Positions 49,341 through 63,000 of a stretch of 64,000 nt of DNA are shown here, piece after piece. The stretch's first letter is position 1; each line of letters opens with the position of its first letter. Under the pieces are notes generated by a model. It was not told where the DNA came from. It did no database searches and saw nothing but the letters and a program-made list of their open reading frames with translations. The position numbers were made by a program, and so were the translations under genes. Origin of the DNA: Melanocharis versteri (Eukaryota; Chordata; Aves; Passeriformes; Melanocharitidae); the NCBI GenBank assembly GCA_013397845.1, contig VZTG01001872.1, forward strand, positions 827,242 through 891,241, read 5' to 3'.

Positions 49341-52300
49341 GTACGAGGATCCAAATTCAAGATGTTTTCTTTTTTTCTACCTCCAGGTTGTGAGGAATGG
49401 TTTCTAAATAGGTTGGTACCCTTCTTGTTTTCTCACTAACAGCTGCTGCTGGACATGATAATATACCAAAGTCACCGCAGCTGAGCAAGGAAAAGTAAAG
49501 CTTGTCCCTGCGAGGTATCTGGGAGCAGTGAAGTCCCTTCTGCTGAGGGGGAACTGCTGTGCTGGGAATATCTTGTGCACACCCTGGACTGTTCTATGGT
49601 GTGGGTATTTTAACATGCAAAAGGTCCCTACATGAGCGGTCTACCAGATGTCCCACTTTTTGCCCCTTTCTGTGTTTACTGTGTTTTTGCCCTTTCTGTT
49701 CAGTGCACCGACTGGTTGGGCCTGGAACTTACAAGGCCAGATTTCTTCCAGAGAACGGTAAAGTTGCCGTAACAAAAATCCAGATAATAAACCTTTCAAG
49801 ATATTTTTCACTGTCTTTTTAGTGTTCAGTTCGTTTTTGCAAGCAGTGATTGACCCTTGTCTCATTCCAAGACAGCCTTTACCCCAATGGACTGGGAATC
49901 TGATGGACCAGTGCAGGCAAGATGAGATGTGAACACCTTGGGAAAAACTTCTGTTAATCTTGGTGCTTGGCTTTAACCTCATACTCTTTTTCTTTTTGTA
50001 TGATACTGAGGCAGAGAGTGGATTTGTCCTCTGTGGCTTAACATTTGTAAAGCTTGTGTATTTGCTAAGGGGTAGCTTGCAATTCATATTATTGGGATCT
50101 TTCCTGTAATGCAGCAATTCAGTCCCTCCCAGTTTGTTCAAAATACAGAAGTTTAACTTGAGGAATAGGTATTATCTGCAGCAAGTTCTCAGTAAGACGT
50201 AACTGAAAATAGATTAAATGTCAGATATAAATTATCTCGATTTGGCAGTCCATGCAAATATTGGGAAAACAGTCTAAAGTGTTTGGTCTTCAAATAATGA
50301 ATATGCAACATTTAATGAAATTCAAAGAGCTTTGAATATGAGTCTGAATCAAAGATAAAATTGTCCAAAATCCCATTCAAAGGACTGAAGAAATGAACAG
50401 CACCAGTCACCTGTGGCTGTTGATGTGGCTGGAATCCCAGCAGAGGTACCTGTGTTGCAGCATAGACACATCTCTCTAATCAATGTTACTGCTACTTTTT
50501 ATTTTGTCTTTAGGCAGAAGCAGAAAATATATATCAGTAAAAGAGCCATGCACATTGCTCTTTCCATAATCCTTCTGCTCTGAACTACTTTTTCCCCATA
50601 GGCTATTAGTGTTTTTGAATAAGTATCCAGTTCTTTTCAATAAACACTGTGCGTCTGAAGTTAAAGTGGCTACTAGTAACTGAAGTGACAGCTACACAAC
50701 TGCTAGCAACCAAGAGAAGCTTGCTAAACCTGAAGATGTCACATCATTTTTGTAGTTCCATTTCAAAGCTTTTGGGGACTGAAGTGCCATATTTTCAGGC
50801 AGAAACAGGTAGTCAACTAGGGTGTTTATTCATTGAAGGTCAGGCTTTTGTATTATGAAACTTCTAGCAGATGTGATAAGCAGTAAATTGCAGATCTATC
50901 ACCTTCTCTTTTCTATCTTTCTTTTTTTTTTTCCCTGTGAGTGTGTGTGTGAAATCAGCAGAATGCTGCCTACATTTGATTTATGGCCCACTTTTGACCA
51001 ACTCTTATCAGGCTCCCACAAGCCCTTTTCTGATGCAGCTCGTGTCTGAATGACAATAGACAACCAGTGCCATTATGCTCCAAAATCCCTCTCTGCATTC
51101 TAGACACCTAAGATTACATCTGGGCTATTGATTTATTACTGCCCCCCCTGCTTTTTTTTTCCCCCACAGGGACCAGTTTGTTCAGCCTGAACAAGATAGA
51201 CTATTATTAAACTGAGCAAACTACTCCATGTGAACTTGGTAGAGAAATAATCATTTGCAACCACCTTTCTAACCACCCAGGTTCATAAAGAAATGTAGGT
51301 GTTGAAATATTAAGTCTGTTTATATATGGGTCCCACCATTCGTGTTTGTTCAGATTATATATAATTTATACACACGAAATGAGACCCAACAGGCATTCTG
51401 TTGTGTTGGACATTATAGGCATATTGCCTAAAGCACCGCAGTATTGCCACCCAATGTACAAAACCCAAATTATTACAAGTCTTCATTACAGAAATACCTA
51501 CTGTAACGCCAACTGTATCTGTGGCAGGGAGGTTTTATGACACATTTTAGAGCCTCAGCAAAATTTATATATTCTACCAATAGATTTTTTTTCTTTTTCT
51601 TTTTTTGGGGAGGGACAGGAAGCTATAAATTTTACAGTACATTGGATTTTTATATCTCCTAAAAATGTACTGTGCGGGATTCACATTTAATATCCCTCAG
51701 CTATAGTAATCTGTGTATTTAAGTCAGTAAGTGAGAAGATACAGACAGGGCTTCTAGTTAAAATGGTTATTTTTTTCCTTTCTCTCTCCTCCTGCCAACT
51801 CCCCCTTCCCTCCCACAAGCACATACTTCACCCCTGCATTTTCTTTTAGTTAAAATAGCATTACAAGAGCTGATACACTGGTTCAGGCTCCACACGTGAA
51901 CCCCTCTGGCCTGCTTTTAGGAAACTCTGAGCACCAGCACACCAAACCAACAACTCCTGCAGCTGCTCTGAGAAAAACCCAGAGCATGGCATGGGCCAAA
52001 CATCACAAACTGGGGCTTTCAGAGCTTTGCTCTCCCTGTTCTTGATCATGGGGACAGATCTTGGCTTTCAAATACATCTCCCATAGTCAATGTCCTACCT
52101 CAAAGGATTTATTTTATTCTGCCTGCTATTCGTTGTGTTTAAGTGTCTATCATTGCTTGTGTCCTGACAGACTGTTTTTTCCAGTGGCACGTGGGCAGAA
52201 AGAATCACACACAGGCTGTAATTTAAGTATCTTCTTTTAGGCATTTATTTTTTCTCCTGTGGAACAAAACACTCTATCAGCAAAGAACCAAATAATGCCA

Positions 52301-55300
52301 GCATCAAGTAGGGAAAAACTAACTTTTGTCATTTGTTACTAGACGTCAGGTGTTTATCATGTCATTTTCTCATATTTAAGAATAAAATAGTCCTTATGGG
52401 AAAAAAAAAATTCATTTGAAGTTTTATAATTATTCCATGTTTCCTTCTGTGGGCTTTTATTTCTTCTCTGTCCATTCAGGGCTTGATCCTGCCAGATCCT
52501 GTGTCTGTTCCAAAAATACACCTATGGATATGCTCAATAGCATTTGAAAGCTCAGATATCCATGAATGGTTTTGAAATATTGAAGTATTTTTGTTTAAAG
52601 ATAGCTGGTTAATAGGGTGTCTGAGTAATACCTATCACCGAGGCCTTGTAGAAAGTGAAGATATTTTTCCTATGAAAATCACACCTTTTCAGTCTAGTTG
52701 AGCATCTAAATACTGGAATGAGAAAAGGAACTGTGTTCATGCTGAGTATGACTGAGTCTGTTCAGTAGCAAAGAAATAAGTTATACAGAAATGCATAAAT
52801 CAGAGCTGCACAGACCCACAGATTGCATTGCTGTTGGTAACTGGGAGCACTATGGTTCTGCAAGGATACTGGGGAGCTACCGTAGTTCCTGGGTAGAGTA
52901 GGGAGAATAATTAATGGCTGATGGAAAAGGATGAAATGTTTTTTCCTCAGAATGGAGCAAGTAAGAAGGGATGTGAAGGCAGCACAAAACAAGAAGTGGA
53001 GAGTCAAGCAAACTGAAATATGGCAGGCTGAAAAACCCAAAAGGGAACACTTTTTCCCGTAATGTGTAACTCAGCTGGGAAATTCGTGCTTCTATTCAAC
53101 GGAGAACAAATCAAATTTTAGAGAGAGATAACCAAATTTATAGCAGCAGTCCATGCTACAGCAGGAAGAGCAATGTCAAGGTCATTAGCAATGCACTGCA
53201 TCCAGCCTTCAGGATCTGGGTTGCTGGGGCTTGAGAGGGACAAGTAGCCAACAACTACAGGTAGCAGAGTTGCACTTTGAAGCTTAGGTCTGGCCATTAG
53301 AGGCTAAGCTGGAATGACTGTTGCCCTTATCCAGTACTGTATTTCCATTAAATTAAATGGGGTTTTTTAACGTTTGGGATAAGCAGGGTGTTGGCTGTCC
53401 TGTGCAGAATGTTGTTCCCAGTCTCCCCACATCATGGTTGACTGTCCTACAGAGGAAACAGAAATCACAGCAATGCAAAAAAAACAAAACAGATTTAAGT
53501 CTTGCTGAAGCTGACGGTCACTTTTGTGACATTCACTACTGTTTGGAGTAAACTCTTCAGAGTCTCTCTGGCCTGTGTTACAACTGTTGCATCATTGCAT
53601 CTCAGTGTCACCAGGAAGAGCAGTGGCAGAAACCTGCTCTGGGTAAGCCAGATTAGAGTTTTTCTGGCTTCATGGAGAACCTCTTCCTCTGTCATGGAAA
53701 CTCCACCATTCCCTTATTGCAGCTGACTTGAAATTGTGATATATTTGCCTAAAGGCATTTCCTGGTTTTGCTTTGTTTTGGAGCAGAAACCTACTTTATT
53801 TCTTTTAGCTCCTGGTGTCTTCTACCCTGCAATACAGACACTGGCCCGCACAAGTATTGGCTTGCATAATGCTGCTTCAGATAAAGGTCATAAATGGTCT
53901 TATTTGGAAATTAATTCAAATAAGAAAGAGAACGAGCCAAAACCAAGCCTCTACTGGGCATGTTAATAATGTCATTTGTTTACAGAGTGCAAGATCTCTG
54001 CTAGAGGACATCCTGAATCATTGGCTGCTGCCCTTAGTGTTTGCCTTTGGTTGTCCCTGTTGTGAGGGAAGTGAGTCCAAAGGTCAGAGAGACTCTGCTG
54101 CTTCGACACTGCCTGAAGATATCTATTCATCTTCTGTACATCCAGGCTGATATTTTGAAAGACGGAAGTTAGGATTCTCGTGCTTTAAAAAAAAAAAAAC
54201 AAAACAGATGAGATTCACTTCGTACTGTGGACTAATTCTAGTACAGTCTTTGGTGCTAAAACCAGGAGAAATCAGTACTGCAGTTCCTGAACACTACCCA
54301 GGAAAAAGGAGGTTGTTGAAATGTTGGAAGACAGTGGTAGCAGATTAGAATGGGTGTTTGAGGGCAGTGTCCGGGGTACATGTGACAGGAATGCGTGTCG
54401 GCATGAGGTTTTGGTATGCTTATTTCTTGTGCATGTAAAGTCTGTGTGGTTTGGGTTTTGTTCTGAGCAGTCTTCAACCCAGTAAATGCAGAAATATTCC
54501 CCTGAGGAAACATCTTTGTTTCATTGCTGCTCTCATACATACGCAAAAGGGGGTGAGAAGACACAGTCAAAATATAATCTCTGGGAAAGGGTGTTTGCTG
54601 TAGAGGCAGGCAGGGCTTGTGTGGCCCCACGCAGGAGGTATGCTGAGTTTCAGCAGGTTGCAGGTAAAAGAGCAAACAAATAAGGAGCCATATTGTCAGC
54701 CATGCTGAAAAGTGCTCTGATGCCCTTTCCTAAGCATTTTCTCATCATCAACAGCAAGATCAGATGTTTATTTCAGAGACACAAATAGCACAAACACATG
54801 GCTCTTGGCTCTTTCCTTCAATAAGTAGCAGTAGCAATTAATTATCCCTTGGAACATGTTACATCTACAGAGAGGATTTTAAACCCTTGCTTTGTTTTTA
54901 AGATTTGACAGTATTTCTGAACCGTTCGAAGATGCATGTTTGACATGTGGAAGAAGCTGGCATTCTGGCTTCAGCAGCAGGTACACAAAGGCTGTCCTCC
55001 CACAAGTTCAGTTGCACTTTTGGTTTAAGAGAGCGTGTTTCACTTATTACACTGAATAAAGGGCAGGGGATATTCAAACACACTGCAAGGGTCTCCTGGG
55101 TGTAGCTGTGGATAGTAGGTAGTACTTATGCTACATTTTGTATGCTTGTCAACAGCTCTTTGTGTCAGACTTCTTTTTTTTTAATGCAGGTTGTCTTCAG
55201 GAAAGGAATGAAAAGGAGTGAATGTTGTCTCAGCTGCTATAAAGTGCTACATTCTGTCAAGTATAAATCATCATCCTGAAGTTCATTAACCTTAATATAA

Positions 55301-58300
55301 TTTAGTCTTCATGTGTCATCATTTGAGCCCAAGCCTTCCAGATTCACTGTCTGCTAGATTTGTGGGGGCAAGCTAATTTTTGTATACAATGAGCCTCATC
55401 CATAGGCCTCTCTCTTTCTACAGTCTGTTCATTGAATTGGGACGGCGTTTGTTGGACTGAGAAGGTGCTGTGAGACAAGCAGCGTTGTGACAGCCTAAAA
55501 GAATAGGAGCGACCAGCTCCAGAGGAAAAGTCCTTGTGATAGCAGGAGTGTCGATGGAGTGGGGTAACTCCAAAGTGGCTCTTTTCTAGTGTGTGAGTCA
55601 GGAATCGCCCTGTTTCAGCAAAGGGAAATGTAGCTGAGAAACTTCCGCAGAGCTACCATGGACCCAACCTCGGCTGTCTGCAGGGCAGTGCAGACACCCA
55701 AAAGTGAGCATTGGTGAGAATTGAGGGAGTGTGAAGGCCGAGGGATGACAGCAGAGCTCAGCTGGTGCTCTCAGCAGCCACCTCAGCCCACCAGCTGCTT
55801 TGCCAGTGTCCTGCACTGCCCAGGGGTCACATAACGGGCTGTTTTTGAGGAGGGATGTAAAACAAGGTAAGATAGCCCCTGACCTTGTGGATTTTTACAG
55901 GGAAATCATCCCGTGCCCAGGGGCTGGCATGACACAGGTGGAGCACGCTGGAAGGTTTGACAAATGGGCTGTGGAGACTGGCACTGTGTGTGGAACAAAG
56001 GCAGGGGTCGATGTTGTGTGTATAGGATGAAAGATGAGGACAGGGCTAGGTCAGGGAGAACATTGTGTCTTGAGCTGTAGTCTTTTCCACTGTCCAAACT
56101 CCACAGAATCAGTTTCTCCATCTCTTCCAGCAAATCAGAGGCGTTTGTAATTCACGCTTTTAAAAACTGCTACCTATTTCTACTATTTTGCGAATTAAAA
56201 AAAAATACCTGAACTTGTACACACAGAGATATAATAGAACAAAAATCCCTCCATAGCTTCAGGTCATCACTCTTTTGGCTGCGTGAAGCTCACCTTTTGA
56301 CAGAAATCATCTACCTCCAGCTGATCTTACTTCTCAGCCAAAGTCTGAAAGTCTGTCACCTCCCGTCATGATCTGTCATACAAACATCACACACAGTGTT
56401 AACCTAGTGGTTAGAAAGATTTGTTGCAAGTCTGTTGGATCATTTTTTTAAAAATTGTTTTAAACCACCTGGTACAATGGGGTTGAATTGTTTTATAGAT
56501 TATGGACAGAGGCTGGGTCTCAGTTTATCCTAGTAATCTGCCCAGATTTCTCACAGGAATCCTGTGGACTGCACAAAAAATGCTTGAGTCAGACTCTTCA
56601 CTGCCCAAGACTCAATAAGGGCATGTGTTGATCTTAAGACATATATCTTCATCTGTGCCGAGGGGAGAGGGGGCGGAGAAAAGGAAAATCAATGCCGTCT
56701 GCGGCTGAGTTTCTAGCCGTGTTTCACAAGGCTGTTACTGGGCTCATCTCTTACCTCCAGACACTGCAGAATTGCCCTGCTGCATTCCTTCTGCATTGGA
56801 CTGTCTGGATTTTTCTCCAAGAATATGGGCTCAGCCTATTACTTCTGTTTCTTCTCTGTCTTCTTCATCCTTTTCCCCCTTTTCCTCCTTTTTGCCTCTC
56901 AAGGCTGTCACAAACTGTGTCTCTTGATGCCTTTTTGTGGCTTCTCCATTGCCTTCCTCTCCAGGGCTGAGTGGGCAGGGCCAATGAATTACTTCCCAAA
57001 GCCCAAGAGCTGCAGTAGTCTGTTTTTGCCCTCAGAAAAATACAGATTTTTACAGATTTGCTGATTTGAAAGGGGTCTTTAAAATCAGAAAGAGGAGGTG
57101 TACCTGCTAAAAGTCATCTTCATTTGAACAAAAGTTATTTATATGTGTCAGATTTTTAAAGGTGTCTTGAGAAAATTGAGAGAAAGGACCCATAGGTTGT
57201 GTATGATCTTTGAGGTCTTTGCGCTGCATTAGAGCATCAAATCAGAAGATACTTGTATCATTACAATTGGTGTTCAATTTAAACATCTTTTCTTAACATG
57301 GTTTAAACTGATAAACTTTTAAATGTATTTTAAACATAACATAATGCTTAAATGCATTTTTTCTTCTTTTAAAAAAATTCCTGCTTTTTTTCTGTTGTTT
57401 TCTGAAAACTCCTCTTTTTGCTGTCACAAAACAGTTCCAACTAAAGCACTAAAAATACTTTGAATCGCAATGACAATAAGAAAAGGCTACGTTCAAGGTC
57501 TGGAGAGAGTAAAGAGTGGAGTTGTAGTTTTGAAACCCCCTAATAATTTACCTAGACCAAAGCTCCGAATCTTTGCAGCGCATCACCTATTGTATGGAAG
57601 AATCAATCCATCAGCTGTATTGATGCCTCTCCATTAACTAGTTTGTCCTCAGTTCTTGACTAGGTGAAGGGTCCATGAGGACACGGGTCCTATCCTCAGC
57701 TGCATGAATGGGAGCAAGACTGAGGCCAAAGTAATGTTTGAAAGGTTTTCTTTTATTTGTAGAACAAATGTTTTCATCCAACTGTAGCACAGTCAAACAG
57801 TGTGAAGGAAACATAACAATCCCCCTGTCTCTTTATCTGTGTTTTTATAAGGTCACCCATCACCGCGGTATCTAAGAGTCTTTCTTCTTTCCTTTAAGGG
57901 TCCTGGTCAGGAGTTGAAAATAAGGAAAAGAGAGGAAGAAAAACCACAAAGAAAGAGGCATATGAAAAGTAAAAAAATACGGAACTGGAGGTGAACCTAA
58001 ACACTCAGAGGTAATTTGCCTTGAGGAGCAAGAACCCTTGAGACCTATGCGTAGACTTTGGAAAAAAGAACCTGTGAACAATAGTAAAGGCTATGAACGC
58101 ACCATCCCTCTGACAGGTATGTAAACCTTAAGATTAAAATAACAGCTTCAAAAGTCCTTCTGTCAGAGTGAGTTTGCTTTAGCTAGTCAGGGTTTCAGGG
58201 GAAGTATCATAAAGACAATATATATCAAGTGGAGATAGCTAAGGAAATTTCTGTTAGAAATTTCTGAACAGATTGGTCCTTGAAGCATATTCTCTAAAAC

Positions 58301-59339
58301 TCGACAAAATTATCATGACATTAAAGTAACATTATATAACATCAACTAACTAAGGGTTATAACTACTGGATTTTAAAAATATTTTTTCTGTATATGTTGA
58401 ATCATCTTTAAGAAAAATTTTGTATGTAAGAAAAATGAAGAGCCAGGAAGGGCACAAAATTTGAGTTCCCTTTTTTTGTCTTTGTGTCGGTTATTATTTT
58501 GATTTAAAAAAAAATTCACGAACATTTCTGGCAATTCCAAAACTCTTTTACTTCATAAAGTAATTGTGAAGGGTTCCTTAACAGGCTTTTACATTTTTGT
58601 CTTAGTTTAACGATTTATTTCCACTCTATCATGTTTTAGTTGGGGGCAGGTGGTTTATTGTACTTACATTCATGGTGACACTGAGGAGGAGATGGTGGGT
58701 ATTTCAATCACATGTGAATGTCTCTGAACATCCACTAGCTGTATGCTGATCACATCCTTCCAACAAACGCAAGCCACTAACCAAACCCTTTTTTGCATAC
58801 TGTAAAGAAATAAGAGAATTCTTGACCGCAGAAAGCAGACGTGATGTATATTAAAGGAGAGAAATTATTCAGCAAGTGCTCATTGATACTTCTTTAAGCA
58901 GCAGCTTCCTCCTCCTAGAGATCTTAGTTGAGGTTTGCAAACGACCACATGTAATGATGTGGTTTCTTGTCACTAATAATAATTATGTGAGGCAGCAATA
59001 TGTGGTGCAAAATATTATTACTCAGTAAGTGGCATTTGACTGACCTAGCTACCCCAAAAGCTTGTTGCCAGCTCGTATGCATCACCACTTCTTCCAGAAA
59101 CACAGTAGACATCGAGAAATGTTTTGCAAAAATTTCAGCTGCTGTCAGGCCATGTACAGGTCAGGTATAAGGCCCACCAGGGTCAAAGGCTGGCTTACAC
59201 TGCGGAGCAAAGTAGACTGAAAGGTCAAATTCTCAAAATCATCTCATAAACTTTGGCATTTGCTTTGCCAGATCCTATACCTCTATACACAGCCACTGGT
59301 TCAACAAACTGCTTAGACCCATGGCCAGCTTAGAAAGAA
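49341..59339. other. Gene-free stretch
   Basis: About 10 kb without a supported gene. The longest open frame in the window, 166 codons on the minus strand at 49641-50141, has no recognised domain, no splice support and a Lys/Ser-rich composition compatible with chance. A GC-raised patch at 55430-55870 holds a 9-bp inverted repeat at 55759-55797. A GC box (GGGGGCGGAG) lies near 56669 in a small CpG cluster. CCGCGGTATCTAAG near 57862 and GGCTTGATCCTGCC near 52481 recall fragments of old amniote repeats but are too short to call. Confidence 0.45.
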
Positions 59340-59375
59340 GTGAGTCATCGCACTGCCTTCAGCACAGTGACTCAC
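59340..59375. promoter_or_regulatory. Paired AP-1 sites in inverted arrangement
   Basis: Consensus AP-1 heptamers TGAGTCA (59341-59347) and TGACTCA (59368-59374) lie 20 bp apart and form an exact 8-bp inverted repeat (GTGAGTCA and TGACTCAC). Two perfect sites in 36 bp is more than single scattered matches would suggest. The adjoining 59375-59460 is GC-raised. This is a plausible enhancer core; function is unproven. Confidence 0.3.
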
Positions 59376-59804
59376 ATCCCTGAGCAGCATCCCCTGAGCT
59401 GCCCCTCTGGGCTGGCCCCTCCACTCCAACAGGCTGCTGGGAGGACTTGTCTGCAGTTTCAGGTGTTTATTAAAGGCAAATGGGTCATGGTGATGGATTG
59501 TGGTTTTGCTGCCCAATTGGAAAGTACGACCCCAAATAATGACCCCAAATATTGGGATCTCTATGTGGTTCTTTCCTATTTATTCCACCAAGAATGCCAT
59601 ATGTAAAGGCATTATAATTCAAGAAGAAGAATTTTTCCAGAAATGCCATCCCCAATTCTCAGATAGGAGCCATAAAATAATTTCTTTTAATTGTTTTGCC
59701 TTTACTTCAGTTTCTATGTACCTGTTCTATGCAATTAACTTCATCACAAATCCAAAGAAATGTTCACAGTTGTTCCTCAGACATGTTATTTGTGCACGTC
59801 TATC

Positions 59805-60000
59805 AGAGAATCATAAAAATCAGAGACAGAATACTTCTTTTGCGTTAGATCATCTCATGCTGCCCTTGCCAGCACAGATCTTTTTCCCTGTACAATATAT
59901 TCTCCTGTGCTTTGTCCAGTCTGGCTTTAAGTCGATTAAATATGGTACTTTCCCACTGTCCTGCCAGAAGCTGTTGGAGAGGCTTGGGGGTAATTGACAC
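59805..60000 (-). mobile_element. CR1 LINE 3'-end fragment (old subfamily)
   Basis: The plus strand carries AGAGAATCATAAAAATCAGA, GATCATCTCATGCTGCCCTT, CCAGCACAG, TATATTCTCCTGTGCTTTGT, CCAGTCTGGCTTTAA, then ACTGTCCTGCCAGAAGCTGT, in the order of the antisense 3' region of archosaur CR1 elements. About 195 bp remain with no ORF2 domain. A 165-codon plus-strand frame overlapping it (59500-59997) is antisense to the element and is not a gene. Confidence 0.8.
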
Positions 60001-63000
60001 TGGCACCCTTTGAAGGTGTGTTGTGGACCTTACCACGCTTTTCATTTGTATCCAAACACGGTGCTTTCCTCCAGCTGTCATGAGTATCGTGGGGCCATAA
60101 TTCTTTCAGTGTTCTGTGCTGAACACTTGCAACTAAGATGGAACAAAAGAAATGAAAATGTGGTTTTGGTTTCTTTTTGGCAGTGTACATAGGGTTAATT
60201 CATATAAGGAGCCCAGAGGTGAAATAGTAAGGTGAGGGCCTCTAGAATATTTTGTTGCTGAAAACTAGAGGTATTGAGATATGATGTGCTTGTCTGCACA
60301 TGAAGATTTTACCTAGATAAAGAGGTGTATTTTACAGGGTTCAATTAATAACTACATTTGAAATACTGACTGCTCTCATGACACAGAAAGCAGATTTAGC
60401 CAAATGGTGGGTGCTTTTCAAGAACACTACTGATGATATACACATTTAAGCAAAACAGTAATAATGTTTGCAGCTTCCTTTTCCTCTGAAGGAATGTATC
60501 AAGTGTTTTGCTCAGTCCTTGCTCAAACTGTGCTGCTGCTTTGGGGTTGGGACATGTCTGCCACTCCGTGGCATGACAAAATATAGCTTAGACTTGATGG
60601 GAAGCCAGCAGTAAGCTGCTGGACCTCTTGTATCCAGACTCTTATTCTTGAACTATTCTGTTTCTCCCGAAAGATGTTAACACGCTGTCCACAACAGAAA
60701 ACAAAGGGTGCTAGCTGATCTCTTGGTTTAAATGTTTGCTTTCTCTTCTCGTTGTCACCAGAGCCTCAACTTCTAATTGTACCAGCCATAGACCTATAAA
60801 GTCAGGAGTGTCTAAGTACAGTTCTCCATCCAGATCACCGTCATTACTCATTTCTATAGCCTTACTGAGAGGGGAATACTGTCTCTTTGGCAGAGTAAAG
60901 AGGTGCAGCCTCTTTACTTAATACTTTTACTCAATTCATATTTGAGGTTCTTAACATAGGGATTATTCATAGCACTCTCACTGCTTGCTGTTACTGCCTG
61001 GAGTTCATGAATCCTAAACTGAGGTCACATCATGTAGCCCAACATTTCTTGGACATTTAAAGGTCCCATTAAAAGGTCATTTTAAGCAATTAATATTTTA
61101 TTTATATATGCTTACAAATATTTGTTATAAACAGGGCTTTAAACAGCAGCTCATGAGAAAAAAAAAAATCCCTTACGTTTCTATTAAAACATGTTCAAGA
61201 GTTTAATTATAAGAAGGAAAATTCAGCTGAGCTGTTAAAAGCATACCTTGCAGTGCCCTGCTTTGGCCAGTTCATGTCAGGCTGCCACATTCCACTGAGA
61301 AGGCAGATTTTGTTGCATTCCACACTAAATCCAAGAAACCAAACTGGTGATTTAGAGAACAGCTAAATACTCCATGTTCTTGTCTTTCTTGGGCAATACT
61401 GTTGTCTGAGACTCTGGGTCAAATGCTGCTGTTGAAATCCCCTGTGTGACTCACGGCTGAGAAGGAGTTTTGCTGGATTTGAAAGATGAGGGTTTGTGCC
61501 TACTGGAAAGCCCACTCTTGAAAGTGGGATTCACCCTCCTGACTCAAACCATGGACTTTATATCGAACTCTGAAGGGTCCCCCATTTTGCTCACCCAGTA
61601 AATCAGAGGCCTGACTCCAGTGGAATTATCCTCTGTTTGGTAGGGATCCTTCCTTGTAATACATTGCTTTGTTTTGTTTCCCTTTTCTGCAGACTCTGTC
61701 TAGGAAAGCCTTCTTGGGCTGTTTCCCCAAAACATTACACTCTTTAGGAAAATAGTGTTTGACTATTTACCCCTTTGTAATACAGGACTGAAAACAGGGT
61801 AGTTTTAAAAACAAATAATATTATAAAATTATCAAAATCATCATCACTCTGGCAGTTGTTTTATATCTTTACCTCAAACCAGAATGACGAAATATCCCTG
61901 ATTAATTATCCTGCAGGAGCATTTAAATTCAGCAATTGTAATAGTTCTTAACAACTGCCGTTGATGGTATTATTTTTCATTGGGAAGAAAAATGGTTATT
62001 GCTCACATTGACCTCCAGTAAATCTTGTCACCCAGCCCATACCCTAGTCTCGAAATATAATTAAAGCACTCTGGTTTGATAATAGTGACTTACAAAAGTG
62101 TAAGAACTGGTATTTACATTTTCTCTTTTTATTGCTTTTAAGTTTCATACAAAAGGAAAGGTAATGCAACTGAATTACCTTAAATGGCCATGACTGATTT
62201 ATTTCTGTCTAGAAATGTTGTAGTTTACATACATCAAATATTTTTTTTTCTCGGATTACCTCAGTGTTTGATTGGCCTTTTATTTTTGTTTCTTTTTTAA
62301 AGATGATTTTAAATTCAATCCACAGTGTGAGAACCTTCAGAGGACTGAAGCAGTTGTTTTTATCCCACATGAAAAAAGGTGACTAAACAAATAAATAAAA
62401 ATGAGGTTTACAGCCATATATTTCTGCATACTGCTGTTCATGATATTCCGTGTTGTTGTAGCAACATGTTCCTCATCTATATTTAGTTTAATAGCTGCTT
62501 TTGGAATATTGCAAGCTAGTACAGTATATTATCAAGTGGTTTGAATGACATCATAACCTATGAGTGTCATCTCTTGTGGGTTATAAAATCCTCCCAAACC
62601 TTCCGTTTGTATTAATGTCTTGTAATATAATTTTAAACCAGGTATTATAGTTTACAGTGGAAGGATAAAATTCTGGCCTGCCTTGTACAATGCACTGGGG
62701 GAAGAAGAGGGCAAAGTATATTTCCCACCCTACTCAGGCATGGGCTGGGCAAGACAGGCAGTGCTTGCTGGGCTGAGGGTTTCCCAGTGGGCCAGGAGAA
62801 ATTTGTCAGTCTCTGAGGGAGTAATTTAGGTGGTGCCTGCCTGCACTGAAGAACTTGGTCTTTTGTTGAAATTTGATTTGGGGACAGAAGCAACACATAG
62901 GCTGTGCCCTGTCTTTTGCCGTATTGCCACACAGTGCACCCACACACCCCCAAATCTTCACTGGAGCTCTGTGCTTCTGTCCACTGGGGATTGAGGGACT

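Noticed and set aside
49641..50141. 166-codon minus-strand open frame, the longest in the window
   Set aside because: No recognised domain, no supported splice sites and a Lys/Ser-rich composition; a frame of this length is expected by chance in 128 kb of strand.
57840..57920. CCGCGGTATCTAAG segment resembling part of an old amniote repeat
   Set aside because: The match is short and the flanks do not continue the family consensus as I know it. A RepeatMasker run would settle it.
59500..59997. 165-codon plus-strand open frame
   Set aside because: It overlaps a decayed CR1 fragment in antisense and shows no protein family features.
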